A DNA stretch of 9,425 bases from Eubacterium sp. (GCA_020859645.1 JAJBVU010000011.1:1-9425); one strand, 5' to 3'; counted from the first letter of the stretch, positions 1 to 6,704 are shown. Notes: generated by a model from the sequence alone, not told the origin. A program made the numbers and translations.

Positions 1-527
1 ACGAAACAGTAAAGGTTCTTATTTCCGAAGAACAAATTAAACAGAGAGTGGGGGAGCTTGCGGAACAGATTAACAAAGACCTTGCCGGAAAGGAAATTAT
101 TATTTTGGGAGTGCTTAAAGGCTCGGTATTTTTTATAACAGACCTTTCAAGAAGGCTCACTATGCCTGCGGAAATGGCTTTTATGGATGTTTCAAGCTAT
201 TATGACAGCACTCACTCTTCGGGGGAAATTAAAATAAATTTAGACCTTGATTTAATTATTAAGGACAAGCATCTTTTGATTGTGGAGGATATTATAGACA
301 CGGGAAGAACTCTTCATATGCTTATGGAGCGCCTTAGGGCACGCAAGCCTGCTTCAATAAGCCTTGCCACGTTGCTTAATAAGCCTGTGGCAAGAGAGTT
401 TGAAATAACCCCCGATTACGTTGGGTTCGAAATTCCCGATAAGTTTGTGGTTGGCTACGGTCTTGACTATGCCCAGCGCTACCGCAATCTGCCCTACATA
501 GGTGTTTTGAATTTTTCAGAGGATTGA
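1..527 (+). CDS. hpt: Hypoxanthine phosphoribosyltransferase, 5' end outside window
   Basis: Cytoplasmic purine-salvage enzyme that joins hypoxanthine or guanine to PRPP, giving IMP or GMP and pyrophosphate. The reading frame is open from base 3 and encodes ETVKVLISEEQIKQRVGEL before the first possible GTG start at base 48. That stretch is typical HPRT N-terminal sequence, so the gene begins upstream of the window and base 48 is not its start. Diagnostic parts are the LKGS loop (bases 114-125), the flexible-loop motif SSYYDSTHSSG, the PRPP-binding signature VEDIIDTGRT (282-311) and the C-terminal segment VVGYGLDYAQRYRNLPYIG (about 447-503). The 3' end is intact, stopping at TGA 525-527. In many Firmicutes hpt lies between tilS and ftsH; here a toxin-antitoxin pair follows instead of ftsH. 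Identity is very secure; only the start is missing. Confidence 0.97.
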   Translation, partial: ETVKVLISEEQIKQRVGELAEQINKDLAGKEIIILGVLKGSVFFITDLSRRLTMPAEMAFMDVSSYYDSTHSSGEIKINLDLDLIIKDKHLLIVEDIIDTGRTLHMLMERLRARKPASISLATLLNKPVAREFEITPDYVGFEIPDKFVVGYGLDYAQRYRNLPYIGVLNFSED

Positions 528-536
528 TTATAAGAC

Positions 537-565
537 TTGATTAATGAGTAATTTTATGATACTCT
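537..565 (+). promoter_or_regulatory. Weak candidate promoter for the toxin-antitoxin pair
   Basis: TTGATT at 537-542 is followed 16 bases later by GATACT at 559-564. Read one base later, it is a TGn-extended -10, TACTCT at 560-565, with a 17-base spacer. Both boxes are imperfect. There is no terminator between hpt and the antitoxin gene, so readthrough from hpt is also possible. This rests on a visual match only. Confidence 0.3.
546..564. promoter_or_regulatory. Small inverted repeat, possible toxin-antitoxin operator
   Basis: GAGTA at 546-550 and TACTC at 560-564 form a 5-bp inverted repeat around ATTTTATGA, lying across the candidate -10 region. Type II antitoxins usually repress their own operon by binding palindromes in this position. 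The arms are short and could arise by chance in AT-rich DNA. Confidence 0.25.
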
Positions 566-591
566 GTAAAGAGAAATGTTTTCTTGATGAG

Positions 592-599
592 AGGAGGGG
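592..599 (+). promoter_or_regulatory. Ribosome binding site that sets the antitoxin start
   Basis: AGGAGGGG lies 5 bases before ATG 605. Two in-frame starts further upstream (TTG 584 and ATG 587) would place this Shine-Dalgarno sequence inside the coding region, so ATG 605 is preferred. Confidence 0.8.
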
Positions 600-604
600 T
601 ATCA

Positions 605-847
605 ATGAATACTATTGATATGATTGTCAGTATGACACAGGAAATGACAGAAGCCGGTAAAAATAAAGTTTTAGATTATGTGAAGTTGATTTACAGTGCA
701 GATGTAACTCCAAGTCCCTTTAGTCCATTGTCATCAGATGAAATTTTGGGTAAATTGGAACTCGGACGTAAGCAAAATAATAATAGCGAGGGAATATCAT
801 TTGACAAAGCAATAAAACATATAGGTATTGAAAATGGATTTATTTGA
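605..847 (+). CDS. Probable type II antitoxin (RelB/DUF2281-like)
   Basis: An 80-residue protein directly upstream of, and overlapping, a ParE/RelE-type toxin gene; this position is the main evidence for its role. The N-terminal part (residues 5-31) is a predicted helix, with KVLDYVKLIYSA resembling the short helical N-termini of small DUF2281-type antitoxins. The C-terminal part (about 43-80) has LSSDEILGKLELGRKQ, a polar Asn-rich stretch and FDKAIKHIG. This recalls the C-terminal tails by which RelB-like antitoxins wrap around and neutralise their toxin, in the cytoplasm. Start ATG 605 is chosen for its strong AGGAGGGG site. The stop (TGA 845-847) lies inside the toxin gene, which suggests translational coupling. 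No classical ribbon-helix-helix or helix-turn-helix DNA-binding motif is obvious. The family name is an inference from memory of similar sequences; the role as antitoxin is more secure. Confidence 0.72.
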   Translation: MNTIDMIVSMTQEMTEAGKNKVLDYVKLIYSADVTPSPFSPLSSDEILGKLELGRKQNNNSEGISFDKAIKHIGIENGFI

Positions 848-1160
848 CGTTATTATTGCTCCGGAAGCTTATGAACAGTTAAGTGCATATATTCATTATA
901 TTAAATATGTGTTGATGAATGAAACAGCAGCTGAAAAGGTATATAATGATGCTATTGAAACAGGAAATTCACTTGCTTTATTAGCCGGAAGCTTGCCTTT
1001 TTGCGAAAACGAAAAATTAAAACAATATGGATACAGAACTATTGCTTTTAAACGTCATCAATATATAATGGTATATAGAATTGAAGGAAATATTGCTTAT
1101 GTTGATGGTATTATCCATCAAAAACAAGATTATGAAAATATTTTTGTAAAAAATAAATAA
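834..1160 (+). CDS. Type II toxin, RelE/ParE family
   Basis: A 108-residue protein with the RelE/ParE pattern: an opening beta strand DVIIAPEAYEQL, two helices (about residues 11-50, with TAAEKVYNDAIETG), then the beta-sheet core YRTIAFKRHQYIMVYRIEG, AYVDGIIHQ and the ending QDYENIF. Family members act in the cytoplasm, either cleaving mRNA at the ribosome (RelE) or inhibiting DNA gyrase (ParE). The sequence alone does not say which applies. ATG 834 is taken as the start; TTG 828 in the same frame is possible. It overlaps the antitoxin by 14 bases with only a weak AGG (823-825) before it, so expression probably depends on antitoxin translation. The gene is visibly AT-rich (29% GC in a hand count over 841-1140, against 41% in hpt), which hints at horizontal acquisition. 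It is full length, with no frame disruption. Confidence 0.85.
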   Translation: MDLFDVIIAPEAYEQLSAYIHYIKYVLMNETAAEKVYNDAIETGNSLALLAGSLPFCENEKLKQYGYRTIAFKRHQYIMVYRIEGNIAYVDGIIHQKQDYENIFVKNK

Positions 1161-1172
1161 TCTATATTAAAA

Positions 1173-1211
1173 CAGCCGATTACTGATTGACAGTAACCGG
1201 CTGAATTTTTT
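1173..1211. terminator. Bidirectional hairpin terminator
   Basis: A 13-bp stem (1173-1185 with 1191-1203) surrounds the 5-base loop ATTGA. On the plus strand it is followed by AATTTTTTG and ends the toxin transcript; on the minus strand it is followed by TTTTAATAT and ends the dockerin operon. The single imperfect pair is A-C on the plus strand but a G-U wobble on the minus strand, so the minus-strand stem is unbroken. Confidence 0.85.
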
Positions 1212-1224
1212 GTGCAAATAATTA

Positions 1225-1848
1225 TTACTCTTCTACAGGAAATTTTTTACTGATGTCAAGAACCTTTGAGAGGATTTGAGCTGCATCGGCGGCAGTAAGC
1301 ACGCCGTCACCATCTACGTCAACTATTTCAAGCTCCGCTTCAACCTGATAGCTTGAGTCTATAACGTTTTCCAAAACACAGGCTGCGTCATTAGCCGTCA
1401 AAACACCGCTTAAGTCCGCATCGCCGTAAAGACCTTCGGCAATAGGTTCATCGGGAGTAACAGGTGTGTCCGAAGAAGCATCGCTTAAGTCATATTCGTC
1501 GGGAGCAAGCTGTTCCGCTGCGCCTGCCTTAAGGACGTAGCTGCCTGTTTCCTCCGGGGCAAAGTCTATTGTAAAGCTTATGCCATTGGTTGTTTCGGTA
1601 TATTCACCTTCCGCAAACTGGTTTATATATACTGTGCTGTCGAAGTCATAGCTGCCGCTGTCGTCCTTTTTCATAACGATAACGGAATACTGAGCTGCTT
1701 CAGCCGGGTCGGTAACCGTTACCTCTGCGGTGACTGTGCCGCTGTCCGAAATGCTTGCGCTTGTTATTTCGATTTCAGCGCCGAAAGCCGTAACTGTCAT
1801 AGCTGCTGTCAGGGCAATTGAGACTGCGGCGGAAATAATTCCTTTCAT
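1225..1848 (-). CDS. Secreted dockerin type I protein without a catalytic domain
   Basis: A 207-residue exported protein. Residues 1-24 form a signal peptide (MKGIISAAVS... ending AFGA). Residues 25-113 form a beta-rich Ig-like domain with YINQFAEGEYTE and APEETGSYVLKAG, a pattern seen in clostridial surface proteins. Residues 114-137 are an acidic, Pro-rich linker (DTPVTPDEP). Residues 140-200 are a type I dockerin with two calcium-binding repeats, DADLSGVLTANDA (143-155) and DVDGDGVLTAADA (177-189), each followed by a helix (CVLENVID, QILSKVLD). Dockerins bind cohesin domains on scaffoldins or surface proteins, so this is probably an adaptor or an accessory binding module. Start ATG 1848 is preferred because the upstream in-frame ATG 1866 would place the GGAGG site inside the gene. 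It is the last gene of the operon, 21 bases after the GH3 gene. No cohesin is present in the window. Confidence 0.88.
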   Translation of the reverse strand: MKGIISAAVSIALTAAMTVTAFGAEIEITSASISDSGTVTAEVTVTDPAEAAQYSVIVMKKDDSGSYDFDSTVYINQFAEGEYTETTNGISFTIDFAPEETGSYVLKAGAAEQLAPDEYDLSDASSDTPVTPDEPIAEGLYGDADLSGVLTANDAACVLENVIDSSYQVEAELEIVDVDGDGVLTAADAAQILSKVLDISKKFPVEE

Positions 1849-1855
1849 ATTGCGT

Positions 1856-1863
1856 CCTCCTTT
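1856..1863 (-). promoter_or_regulatory. Ribosome binding site that sets the dockerin-protein start
   Basis: AAAGGAGG on the minus strand ends 7 bases before ATG 1848. It overlaps the upstream in-frame ATG at 1866, which is therefore unlikely to be used, and the shorter start gives a clean signal peptide. Confidence 0.8.
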
Positions 1864-1869
1864 CATGAC

Positions 1870-4800
1870 TTACTCATATGCTGCGATTATAGCGTAAATG
1901 TTCTTGTTTGCGCCGCCGCCGTAGGTATAAACGGGATTTGTCAAATCGGTGGTTTCGGCTGTTACGGTGACCAAACCGCTTAAAACGGAGTCTGCCGAAG
2001 CCAAAACCTTGCCGTTTTGATAAATATTCTGGGTTCTGCCTGCTGAGCCGTTTCCGTCAAAAATTACGGTTATGGTGCACTTTGTATAACCGCTGACATC
2101 GGGAGTAAAGAAGAAGTTAGCCTTGCTTATGCTTCCGCTGCCTGTCTGCATAGCACGTGTAAATTTGTATGTTTCTCCGTTAAATGTGTAGGTTACGTTC
2201 TTGCTCTTTGATGTAACGCCGCCTGTTGCATAAAGACCGTTTATGGGGCCCTTTACGTCGCCTTCCGTTAAAGCACCGAAGCTGTCATAGGCACTGTCTG
2301 AGAAGTTATAAACAATAATATTTGCGTCTGCCGCTATGGTGAATTCTCGCTCAAGCTTATCGCTTAAAGGCTCCATATTGTCAACGCTGTCCCAAATATA
2401 GTGTTCAAGCTTTGTTCCGTTTGCAAAGCTGCCCTCAACAACGTAGCTGCCTGTGTCTGTTATGTTGTTTGTAAGAGTTCTTTCAAGCTCTCCCTCTGAT
2501 GAATAAACCGCTGTTATAAGAACTGCCGAGGGGTTCATAGAGTCGCCGTTATAGGTGATTTCCATTTCCTCTGTGCCGTAAACAGTGTCGTTTATGCTTG
2601 TAATTTCATAAATGCTTGTGCCTGCCGCAGGCTTTGTTCTGATAGAGGCAAAAAGAGCAGCTGCGTTGTCATAGGTTTCAACAAGAAGGTCGGAGTCTAT
2701 TTCGACCTCGATTGAAGCCTTTGCGGTATCATAGGTTGTCTTGAAAAGGCTTACGTTTTCGTCTGAATAAAGGCTCTTGTCATAGCTTTCATATGCTGTA
2801 AGAAGCTTAGCCAGATATTCTGCAATCATTTCCTCTGTAACTGCCGCCTTTGTGTAGTTGGCAACGGGAATAACCGTTGACTTAGTTACTCCGTTTACGG
2901 TTACCTCTGCGGTAATAAGGGCTGTTCCCTCTTCATAGCCTGCTGAGATAACGCCGTTTTCGTCAACTGTTGCTACACTTTCATCGCTTGAAGTATAGGT
3001 TGTGTTGGAACTGTCCAAAGCTACCTCTGCTTCGTCGCTCATATATGCGGAAAGGTTGGCATTTACAGATGTAAGGCTTACGTTAAGCGTTCCGTCATCG
3101 TTTACAGCCCCTACTGTTTTAATTCCGTCGGGAACTGCACATACAACGTCAAGCTCGCTTGCCAAAGTGCCTGTTACTGACAGTGTTTGTGAAAGCATAT
3201 CGGCGTCGTTTGCATTCTTACCTACCATTAATGTATATGTGCCTGTGGGTACATATTGAAGCTGAGTGCTTTCGTCATAGAAATGAAGGTCTGCTATGTC
3301 AAGGGTCATTGTGACTGTCTTTGTTTCTCCGGCTGCAAGAGTAACTCTTTCGAAGCCCTTAAGCTGCTTAAGAGGAAGGTTTACACCGTCGCCGTTAGGT
3401 GACTTAACATAAAGCTGAACTACCTCTGTGCCTTCAACGTCTCCTGTGTTCTTTACATTAACGCTTACGGTGACCTGACCGTTGGCGTCAACAGTGTGAG
3501 ATGATACGGAAAGACCCGAATAGCTGAAGTCTGTATAGGAAAGACCGTAGCCGAAGGAATAAACGGGTGTTCCGTTATAATACTGATATGTTCTGCCGGG
3601 ATAGTTGCTTTCCTGGCGTATTTTATAGTTTTCGTTTCTTGAGTAAGAAATTCCGTTTTCTGTTGTTTTTGTTGTTGTGCCTATGGGCATTTTAAGAAGA
3701 TCCGCAGGGGCATACCATGTTGTGGAAAGTCTGCCTGAGGGGTTAACCTCGCCGCTTAAAATTTTAGCTAAAGCAAGACCCTGTTTCTGTCCGTTGTAGC
3801 AGCTCCACAAAATAGCCTTTGCGTTATCTTCGAATGAAGAAACGTCCATTTGACCTACTGTCTGCAAAACAACAACAGTCTTGTCGGGATAAGCAGTTGC
3901 AATCTCGGCTACATGAGCCTGATGGCTTGGCATAGCTATGCTTGAACGGTCCTTGCTTTCGCTGGCGTCAGATGTTGTGGTTGCGCCGTAGGCAATAATT
4001 ACATCTGCTGCGTCAAGCTGTGTCTTATAGTCCTCAACTGAAAATTCGCTGACAGCCGCTGCTGATATAACGAGGTTTGCTGTTCCGTTATAACCGCCGT
4101 CTGAGCCTGTGTAATCAGCTGTTACTGCGGCGTATGTGTCGAGTGAGTCTGTGATTTCCGCTGTAAGAGTGCTGACTGTAAGGGTTGCGTCACCGTAGCC
4201 GATTGTAATTGTTCCGCCCGGTGAGTCATAGCCTGTTGAAATTTCAGCCTCAACGCTTGCTACGTCTGCAAAGCTTACGCCTTCGATAACTGCGCTTGCG
4301 CCGTTTGTTATGTTAATAAGGCTTGAGCCTGAAACTGTAAGACCGCTTGTTGATGCTGCCTTCGAAAGGTCAACGGCAGCCTTTGTTCCGTCTGTTTTTA
4401 CAAGATTTAATGACTTAATGTTAAAGAGAACAGTATCGTCCTCAACATTGCCTAAATAGTGAACATTGTCTGAGCCGAAAACCTCACAGAGACCCTCATA
4501 GGGGCTTGTTGTGTCTGTAGGCTCACCGGAGTAGTCGCCTAAATAGGTTGTGCCTGCCATATCCCCTACAATTGCAATGTTGGGAGAGGCTGAGGCGTCA
4601 ATGGGAAGTATTCCGTCATTTTTAAGCATAACAACGGCTTCTTCGGCTGCCCTTTCCGCAAGCTCAACGTGGTCAGCCGCTTCAAGCTCTGAGGTTGATG
4701 TGTTTGCATAGGGGTTGGTTGAGTCAAATTCGCCTGTTCTGAACCTTTGTAAGAACATTCTGTAAACCGCAAGGTCAACCTCTTCCTCTGTTAAATAGCC

Positions 4801-5814
4801 GTTTTCAACTGCTTCATAGGCTACGGACTGGCTGACAGAACCGCAGTCAAGATCGTTGCCTGCCTTAATTGTGGGAGCAAAGGTTTGAGCCTGTGTTATT
4901 TCGGATAAGTCCTCGGCATCGGGGAAGAGAATACTCTTATACTGAAGTCTTGAATAGTTGTTGTTTACTGAGCCGCAGTCTGCTACTACATAGCCCACAA
5001 AGCCCCATTTTCTTCTTAAAAGCTCTGTTAAAAGATAGGGGTTTGAGGATGAAGGAATATAGTCGAAAAGCTGTGTTCCCTCTCTTGTTATAGTTGTTGC
5101 GTTGTAGCTGCTCATTACCGAAGCCGGTGAAGCATTTTCGATTATGTCCTCAAAGGCTTTGCCGTAATAGTCTCTTAATGTCTGCTCGTCCATAACCGAT
5201 GAGCCTGTCTGTCTTTCGCCTTCGCAGTTGTTGGCAACATAGTGCTTAAGGGTGGCGATAACCTTGAGATAGGTTTCGTCGCTGCCCTGCATACCGCTTA
5301 CCATTTCACTGCCGTATTCGGTGGTTAAATAAGGATCCTCGCCGAAGCTTTCGTCATTTCTGCCCCAGCGGGGGTCTCTTGCCATATTTATGGTAGGTGT
5401 CCAGTAGGACAAGTCCTTAATTCCTTTTTCGACCGTCTTAGCTCTTGCTTCCGTTCCTATTACGTCGCCTTCCTGAGCGTAAAGGTCTCTGTCCCATGTG
5501 TTTGACATAGAAAGGGCAGAGGGGAAGCTTGTGGCTTTTCCGTTTCTGGCTACTCCGTGGAGCGCCTCTCTCCAATAGTTATATTTGCTTATGCCCAGTC
5601 TGCTTATGGCAGGGGCGTTGTAGCCAAGCTGAGAAACCTTTTCTTCAAGTGTCATTCTCGAAACAAGGTCAGCGGCTCTTTCTTCAAATGATAAGCTTTC
5701 GTTTTGATAGGGCAGCACTTCACTCTCTCCTGTCGCAGCACCGTTTACCGCAGACACCCCAGACGTTGTAATAACGGCTGCCAGCAAAACGGCTGTTAAT
5801 TTTTTAAGCTTCAT
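1870..5814 (-). CDS. Secreted multidomain GH3 glycosidase, probable beta-xylosidase
   Basis: A 1314-residue exported retaining glycosidase that should release sugars from the non-reducing ends of plant-derived oligosaccharides. Residues 1-26 are a signal peptide. The GH3 catalytic barrel spans about 45-355: WREALHGVA (81-89), RDPRWGR (146-152), KHYVANN (190-196) and the nucleophile Asp279 in VVADCGSV. The Glu-x-x-LHG form is typical of beta-xylosidases and arabinosidases rather than beta-glucosidases. The GH3 C-domain (about 390-755) is split by a CBM6-like beta-sandwich (about 465-585); after it comes ESKDRSSIAMPSHQ, with Glu619 a candidate acid/base. Then follow a fibronectin III-like domain (about 775-870), a BIG2-like domain (about 930-985), a helical FIVAR-like segment (990-1060), an Ig-like module with IWDSVDNMEPL (1068-1160) and an unidentified beta-sandwich (1165-1314). 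It has no dockerin of its own. AAGGAGGG precedes ATG 5814. Substrate specificity is inferred. Confidence 0.93.
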   Translation of the reverse strand: MKLKKLTAVLLAAVITTSGVSAVNGAATGESEVLPYQNESLSFEERAADLVSRMTLEEKVSQLGYNAPAISRLGISKYNYWREALHGVARNGKATSFPSALSMSNTWDRDLYAQEGDVIGTEARAKTVEKGIKDLSYWTPTINMARDPRWGRNDESFGEDPYLTTEYGSEMVSGMQGSDETYLKVIATLKHYVANNCEGERQTGSSVMDEQTLRDYYGKAFEDIIENASPASVMSSYNATTITREGTQLFDYIPSSSNPYLLTELLRRKWGFVGYVVADCGSVNNNYSRLQYKSILFPDAEDLSEITQAQTFAPTIKAGNDLDCGSVSQSVAYEAVENGYLTEEEVDLAVYRMFLQRFRTGEFDSTNPYANTSTSELEAADHVELAERAAEEAVVMLKNDGILPIDASASPNIAIVGDMAGTTYLGDYSGEPTDTTSPYEGLCEVFGSDNVHYLGNVEDDTVLFNIKSLNLVKTDGTKAAVDLSKAASTSGLTVSGSSLINITNGASAVIEGVSFADVASVEAEISTGYDSPGGTITIGYGDATLTVSTLTAEITDSLDTYAAVTADYTGSDGGYNGTANLVISAAAVSEFSVEDYKTQLDAADVIIAYGATTTSDASESKDRSSIAMPSHQAHVAEIATAYPDKTVVVLQTVGQMDVSSFEDNAKAILWSCYNGQKQGLALAKILSGEVNPSGRLSTTWYAPADLLKMPIGTTTKTTENGISYSRNENYKIRQESNYPGRTYQYYNGTPVYSFGYGLSYTDFSYSGLSVSSHTVDANGQVTVSVNVKNTGDVEGTEVVQLYVKSPNGDGVNLPLKQLKGFERVTLAAGETKTVTMTLDIADLHFYDESTQLQYVPTGTYTLMVGKNANDADMLSQTLSVTGTLASELDVVCAVPDGIKTVGAVNDDGTLNVSLTSVNANLSAYMSDEAEVALDSSNTTYTSSDESVATVDENGVISAGYEEGTALITAEVTVNGVTKSTVIPVANYTKAAVTEEMIAEYLAKLLTAYESYDKSLYSDENVSLFKTTYDTAKASIEVEIDSDLLVETYDNAAALFASIRTKPAAGTSIYEITSINDTVYGTEEMEITYNGDSMNPSAVLITAVYSSEGELERTLTNNITDTGSYVVEGSFANGTKLEHYIWDSVDNMEPLSDKLEREFTIAADANIIVYNFSDSAYDSFGALTEGDVKGPINGLYATGGVTSKSKNVTYTFNGETYKFTRAMQTGSGSISKANFFFTPDVSGYTKCTITVIFDGNGSAGRTQNIYQNGKVLASADSVLSGLVTVTAETTDLTNPVYTYGGGANKNIYAIIAAYE

Positions 5815-5834
5815 TATTTTCCCTCCTTAAAACG

Positions 5835-6605
5835 TTACAATAAATCCTCATAGCTGCCTGCGTTATATGCCCTTTCAAACCCCGTTTCCAAGGCATATTT
5901 AACGGCTTTTTCGGCTCTTACACCGCTGTAGCAGCAGAAGATTAAAACTGTGTCTTTTGAATATTCCCCTATTTTTTCAATTTCATCTATGGGAATATTA
6001 ACGGAGTTTGCTGCGTGTTTTGCTTCAAAATCAGCCCTGTCTCTGACGTCTATAAGAACTGCCCCGTCATTGACGATTTTGCCTGCCACTTCAGAGGCAG
6101 CTATCTTATTCTGCCTAAGAACGTCAGCCTCAACAAGGTTTTTTTCTCCCTCCTTTGAATAAATTTCGGCGTTTCCTCCGTTAAAATGTATCTGATAAAT
6201 GTCAAAGTCACAAACCTTTTTAAGCCTGTAGCATTTTTGACATTCAGTCACAACTATTACAATACCACCGTCGCAGCCGAGATAAATCTGGTCGCCGTAA
6301 ACCTCTATGTCGTTTATGACAAATTCCGTCTGTGAATTAACTTCAATGTCGCTTTCTTCAAACAGCTCTAAGCTTATGTCTATCCAAACACTGCCTAAAA
6401 ATGTGTAGCTGACTGTTTTCCTGTCTTTGTTTAAAACAACGGTGTAGTCAAGCCAACGGGCAACATCTAGATAATCTCCCGAATTTTTTATTGTTTCGTA
6501 TATTTTTTCTTTGTCATACGCCATATCGTTTCCTCCGAAAGCCATAGCCGGCAGGCAAAATATAACCATTAAAACAATACATATAAATTTTTTTGTTGTT
6601 TTCAT
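5835..6605 (-). CDS. Exported rhodanese-domain protein with unknown N-terminal domain
   Basis: A 256-residue protein. Residues 1-22 are a signal peptide (MKTTKKFICIVLMVIFCLPAMA) without a lipobox, so the product is probably released outside the membrane. Residues 30-160 form a beta-rich domain I do not recognise; INDIEVYGDQIYLGCDGG resembles a beta-propeller blade, and CQKCYRLKKVC holds three cysteines. Residues 168-256 are a rhodanese domain: VLIDVRDRADFEAKHAANSVNIP, then the active-site loop CYSGVR with catalytic Cys225, Gly228 and Arg230, preceded by a second cysteine (224). Rhodaneses carry sulfane sulfur as a persulfide; exported forms are of uncertain role. Start ATG 6605 has a good ribosome site, whereas the longer frame begins at a TTG (6635) with no such site. 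It is the first gene of the operon, 20 bases before the GH3 gene, and divergent from the AraC regulator. The real substrate is unknown. Confidence 0.85.
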   Translation of the reverse strand: MKTTKKFICIVLMVIFCLPAMAFGGNDMAYDKEKIYETIKNSGDYLDVARWLDYTVVLNKDRKTVSYTFLGSVWIDISLELFEESDIEVNSQTEFVINDIEVYGDQIYLGCDGGIVIVVTECQKCYRLKKVCDFDIYQIHFNGGNAEIYSKEGEKNLVEADVLRQNKIAASEVAGKIVNDGAVLIDVRDRADFEAKHAANSVNIPIDEIEKIGEYSKDTVLIFCCYSGVRAEKAVKYALETGFERAYNAGSYEDLL

Positions 6606-6610
6606 AAAAA

Positions 6611-6620
6611 TCACCCTCTT
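6611..6620 (-). promoter_or_regulatory. Ribosome binding site that sets the rhodanese-protein start
   Basis: AAGAGGGTGA on the minus strand matches the extended Shine-Dalgarno AAGGAGGTGA at 8 of 10 positions and ends 5 bases before ATG 6605. A TTG start at 6635 in the same frame lacks such a site and would place extra residues before a normal signal peptide. Confidence 0.75.
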
Positions 6621-6670
6621 AAAGTATTTTAACAAAAGTGTGCAATTTTTTAAAAGTTAAGCACTTACAC

Positions 6671-6699
6671 TTGAATTATATACCTTTGGGGTGTATAAT
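6671..6699 (+). promoter_or_regulatory. Sigma-A promoter of the AraC-family gene
   Basis: TTGAAT (6671-6676) and a perfect TATAAT (6694-6699) are separated by 17 bases. The start site is expected near 6706, giving a leader of about 44 bases before ATG 6750. An imperfect inverted repeat TATAC/GTATA lies between the boxes and could be an operator. Confidence 0.8.
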
Positions 6700-6704
6700 G
6701 AAAG
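6675..6704 (-). promoter_or_regulatory. Candidate activator-dependent promoter of the rhodanese-GH3-dockerin operon
   Basis: On the minus strand a perfect TATAAT lies at 6680-6675, while the expected -35 position (CTTTCA at 6704-6699, 18-base spacer) is a poor match. A good -10 with a weak -35 suits a promoter that needs an activator, such as the adjacent AraC-family protein. It overlaps the araC promoter on the other strand. A start near 6668 would give a leader of about 62 bases. Confidence 0.4.

Noticed and set aside
48..50. GTG as the start codon of hpt
   Set aside because: The frame stays open upstream to base 3 and encodes recognisable HPRT N-terminal sequence, so this GTG is an internal valine codon.
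569..585. Hairpin before the antitoxin as a terminator for hpt
   Set aside because: The stem is short and AT-rich, has a G-U pair and is followed by GATGAGAGG rather than a run of T.
3002..5771. Plus-strand open frames of 74-85 codons inside the GH3 gene (3002-3259, 4869-5093, 5529-5771) and a minus-strand one at 4566-4778
   Set aside because: They lie wholly inside a well-supported GH3 reading frame, show no recognisable domains, and have composition expected of a shadow frame.
1225..5814. The dockerin gene as a piece split off the end of the GH3 gene by a frameshift
   Set aside because: The dockerin gene has its own strong ribosome site and a complete signal peptide, and the GH3 protein ends with a complete-looking domain.
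5950..6162. Plus-strand open frame opposite the rhodanese gene
   Set aside because: It is antisense to the conserved rhodanese domain and has no ribosome site or recognisable protein features.
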